Shown: positions 63,709 to 64,000 of the stretch, piece after piece | Position numbering within the stretch: position 1 is the first letter of the stretch | Layout: the number at the start of each line of letters is the position of its first letter | NCBI RefSeq assembly: GCF_033118175.1 | Contig: NC_083696.1 | Span: forward strand, 40,161,001 to 40,225,000 | From: Dama dama | Taxonomy: Eukaryota; Chordata; Mammalia; Artiodactyla; Cervidae | Length of the DNA: 64,000 nt | Direction of reading: 5' to 3' | The notes under the pieces: model-generated | What the model saw: only the letters and a program-made list of their open reading frames with translations | What the model was told of the DNA's origin: nothing | Databases searched by the model: none | Translations under genes and position numbers: made by a program

Positions 63709-63906
63709 GATTGGCATCTCCTGTCTTTTTCCTGCTTCCTGGCATTTCAGCATCTCTCCAGTGGGGTGTCCCCGAGTTCTGAACACCAACTTACGCCAGA
63801 TTATCGTCATCAGCCTTCTGGCTGCTGCTGTCTCACTTTTATACTTTTCTGTTGTCATAATCCGAAATAAGTATGGACGGCTCTCCAAAGACAAGAAGTT
63901 TCAAAG
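63709..63906 (+). CDS. ENTPD4: ENTPD4 coding segment in exon 3 (N-terminal tail, membrane helix 1, start of lumenal stem)
   Basis: The acceptor TCTTTCGGCATTTCAG ends at 63708 and the donor after CAAAG is GTAGGA at 63907. The 198 bases encode residues 3 to 69. Residues 1-32 form a short cytosolic tail (ISCLFPASWHFSISP...). Residues 33-54 form an uncharged helix (QIIVISLLAAAVSLLYFSVV), the signal-anchor that holds the enzyme in Golgi and lysosome membranes. A basic stretch RNKYGRLSKDKK then begins the lumenal side. Compared with the human protein as I recall it there are only a few conservative changes (Ile/Val and similar). The frame is intact. The nucleotide-binding apyrase regions begin in later exons outside the window. 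The downstream intron is again phase 2. Confidence 0.95.
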
Positions 63907-64000
63907 GTAGGAGAAAAAAAAATGTGTTTTCTAGATGGTATGCCATACCTTCATCCTGTGACTTCAAGACTTTGGGGATTAGGTTGGAATTTAAGGAGCA

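Larger units (their letters stand above)
53800..64000 (+). other. ENTPD4: ENTPD4 gene, 5' portion (exons 1-3, introns 1-2 and start of intron 3)
   Basis: The gene is identified from its spliced N-terminus. Exons 2 and 3 join in frame to give MGRIGISCLFPASWHFSISP, followed by a hydrophobic helix and a tail ending KKFQ, which matches the start of mammalian ENTPD4 (LALP70). The closest paralogue, ENTPD7, has a clearly different N-terminus. ENTPD4 is an ectonucleotidase-family enzyme of the Golgi, lysosome and autophagic vacuoles that removes phosphate from UDP and other nucleoside di- and triphosphates, supporting nucleotide-sugar exchange. The full protein is about 616 residues, so only about a tenth of it is encoded here. 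The four or five apyrase conserved regions and the C-terminal membrane helix lie in exons beyond the window. The 5' end of exon 1 is estimated. Confidence 0.93.

Noticed and set aside
63665..63910. 81-codon frame read as a complete small gene
   Set aside because: Its first 15 codons precede a clear splice acceptor and its stop follows a clear donor. The middle is ENTPD4 exon 3.

Overview
This is a mammalian nuclear window from a ruminant, most likely a bovid. It is saturated with bovid-type repeats: Bov-tA/BovA and CHR-type tRNA-derived SINEs, BovB (RTE) LINEs, 3'-end pieces of ruminant L1, mariner MITEs and ruminant-type LTRs. Older mammal-wide layers (MIR, L2, L3/CR1, L1M, Tigger, MLT-like LTRs) lie beneath them. 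I see no bacterial-type operon, CRISPR array, rRNA, tRNA gene or prophage. Cattle, buffalo, sheep and goat cannot be told apart by eye.

The one protein-coding gene I can support is the 5' part of ENTPD4 (Golgi/lysosomal apyrase, LALP70/UDPase) on the plus strand. A TATA-less CpG island at about 53.69-54.29 kb holds a non-coding exon 1 with a donor after 53971. Intron 1 is about 8.5 kb. Exon 2 (62448-62541) carries the start codon and the first eight coding bases. Exon 3 (63709-63906) encodes the cytosolic N-terminus, the first membrane helix and the start of the lumenal part. The catalytic apyrase regions lie to the right of the window. The 5' leader contains two tandem upstream ORFs that share a TGATG junction.

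The 53 kb upstream of the promoter appears to be intergenic. In human, the gene lying upstream in the opposite orientation is SLC25A37 (known synteny, not seen here). From left to right it holds: L1 fragments and a BovB fusion copy (0-7.9 kb); a BovB nested in a CHR-2 SINE (8.7-10 kb); dense SINEs and L1 (10-20 kb); an LTR (19.7-20.2 kb); a 155-bp near-identical direct duplication (22.8 and 24.4 kb); a fossil Tigger1-type DNA transposon of nearly 3 kb carrying four SINE/LINE insertions (27.5-30.4 kb); the longest BovB (31.6-33.9 kb); a GC-rich spot with a consensus-perfect CTCF motif (35.65-35.77 kb); another BovB (36.2 kb); an MLT-like LTR (37.6-38.3 kb); an old L1 (41.2-42.1 kb); two mariner MITEs (43.7 and 44.8 kb); two unrelated LTRs in opposite orientations (47-48.7 kb); and old L1 and MLT-like material up to the promoter.

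Bovid SINEs number about 45-50 before 52.1 kb and none was recognised from 53.0 kb to the window end. Repeat family names rest on recognising consensus sequences by eye. Subfamily names and edges are approximate except where target-site duplications (TSDs) are given.
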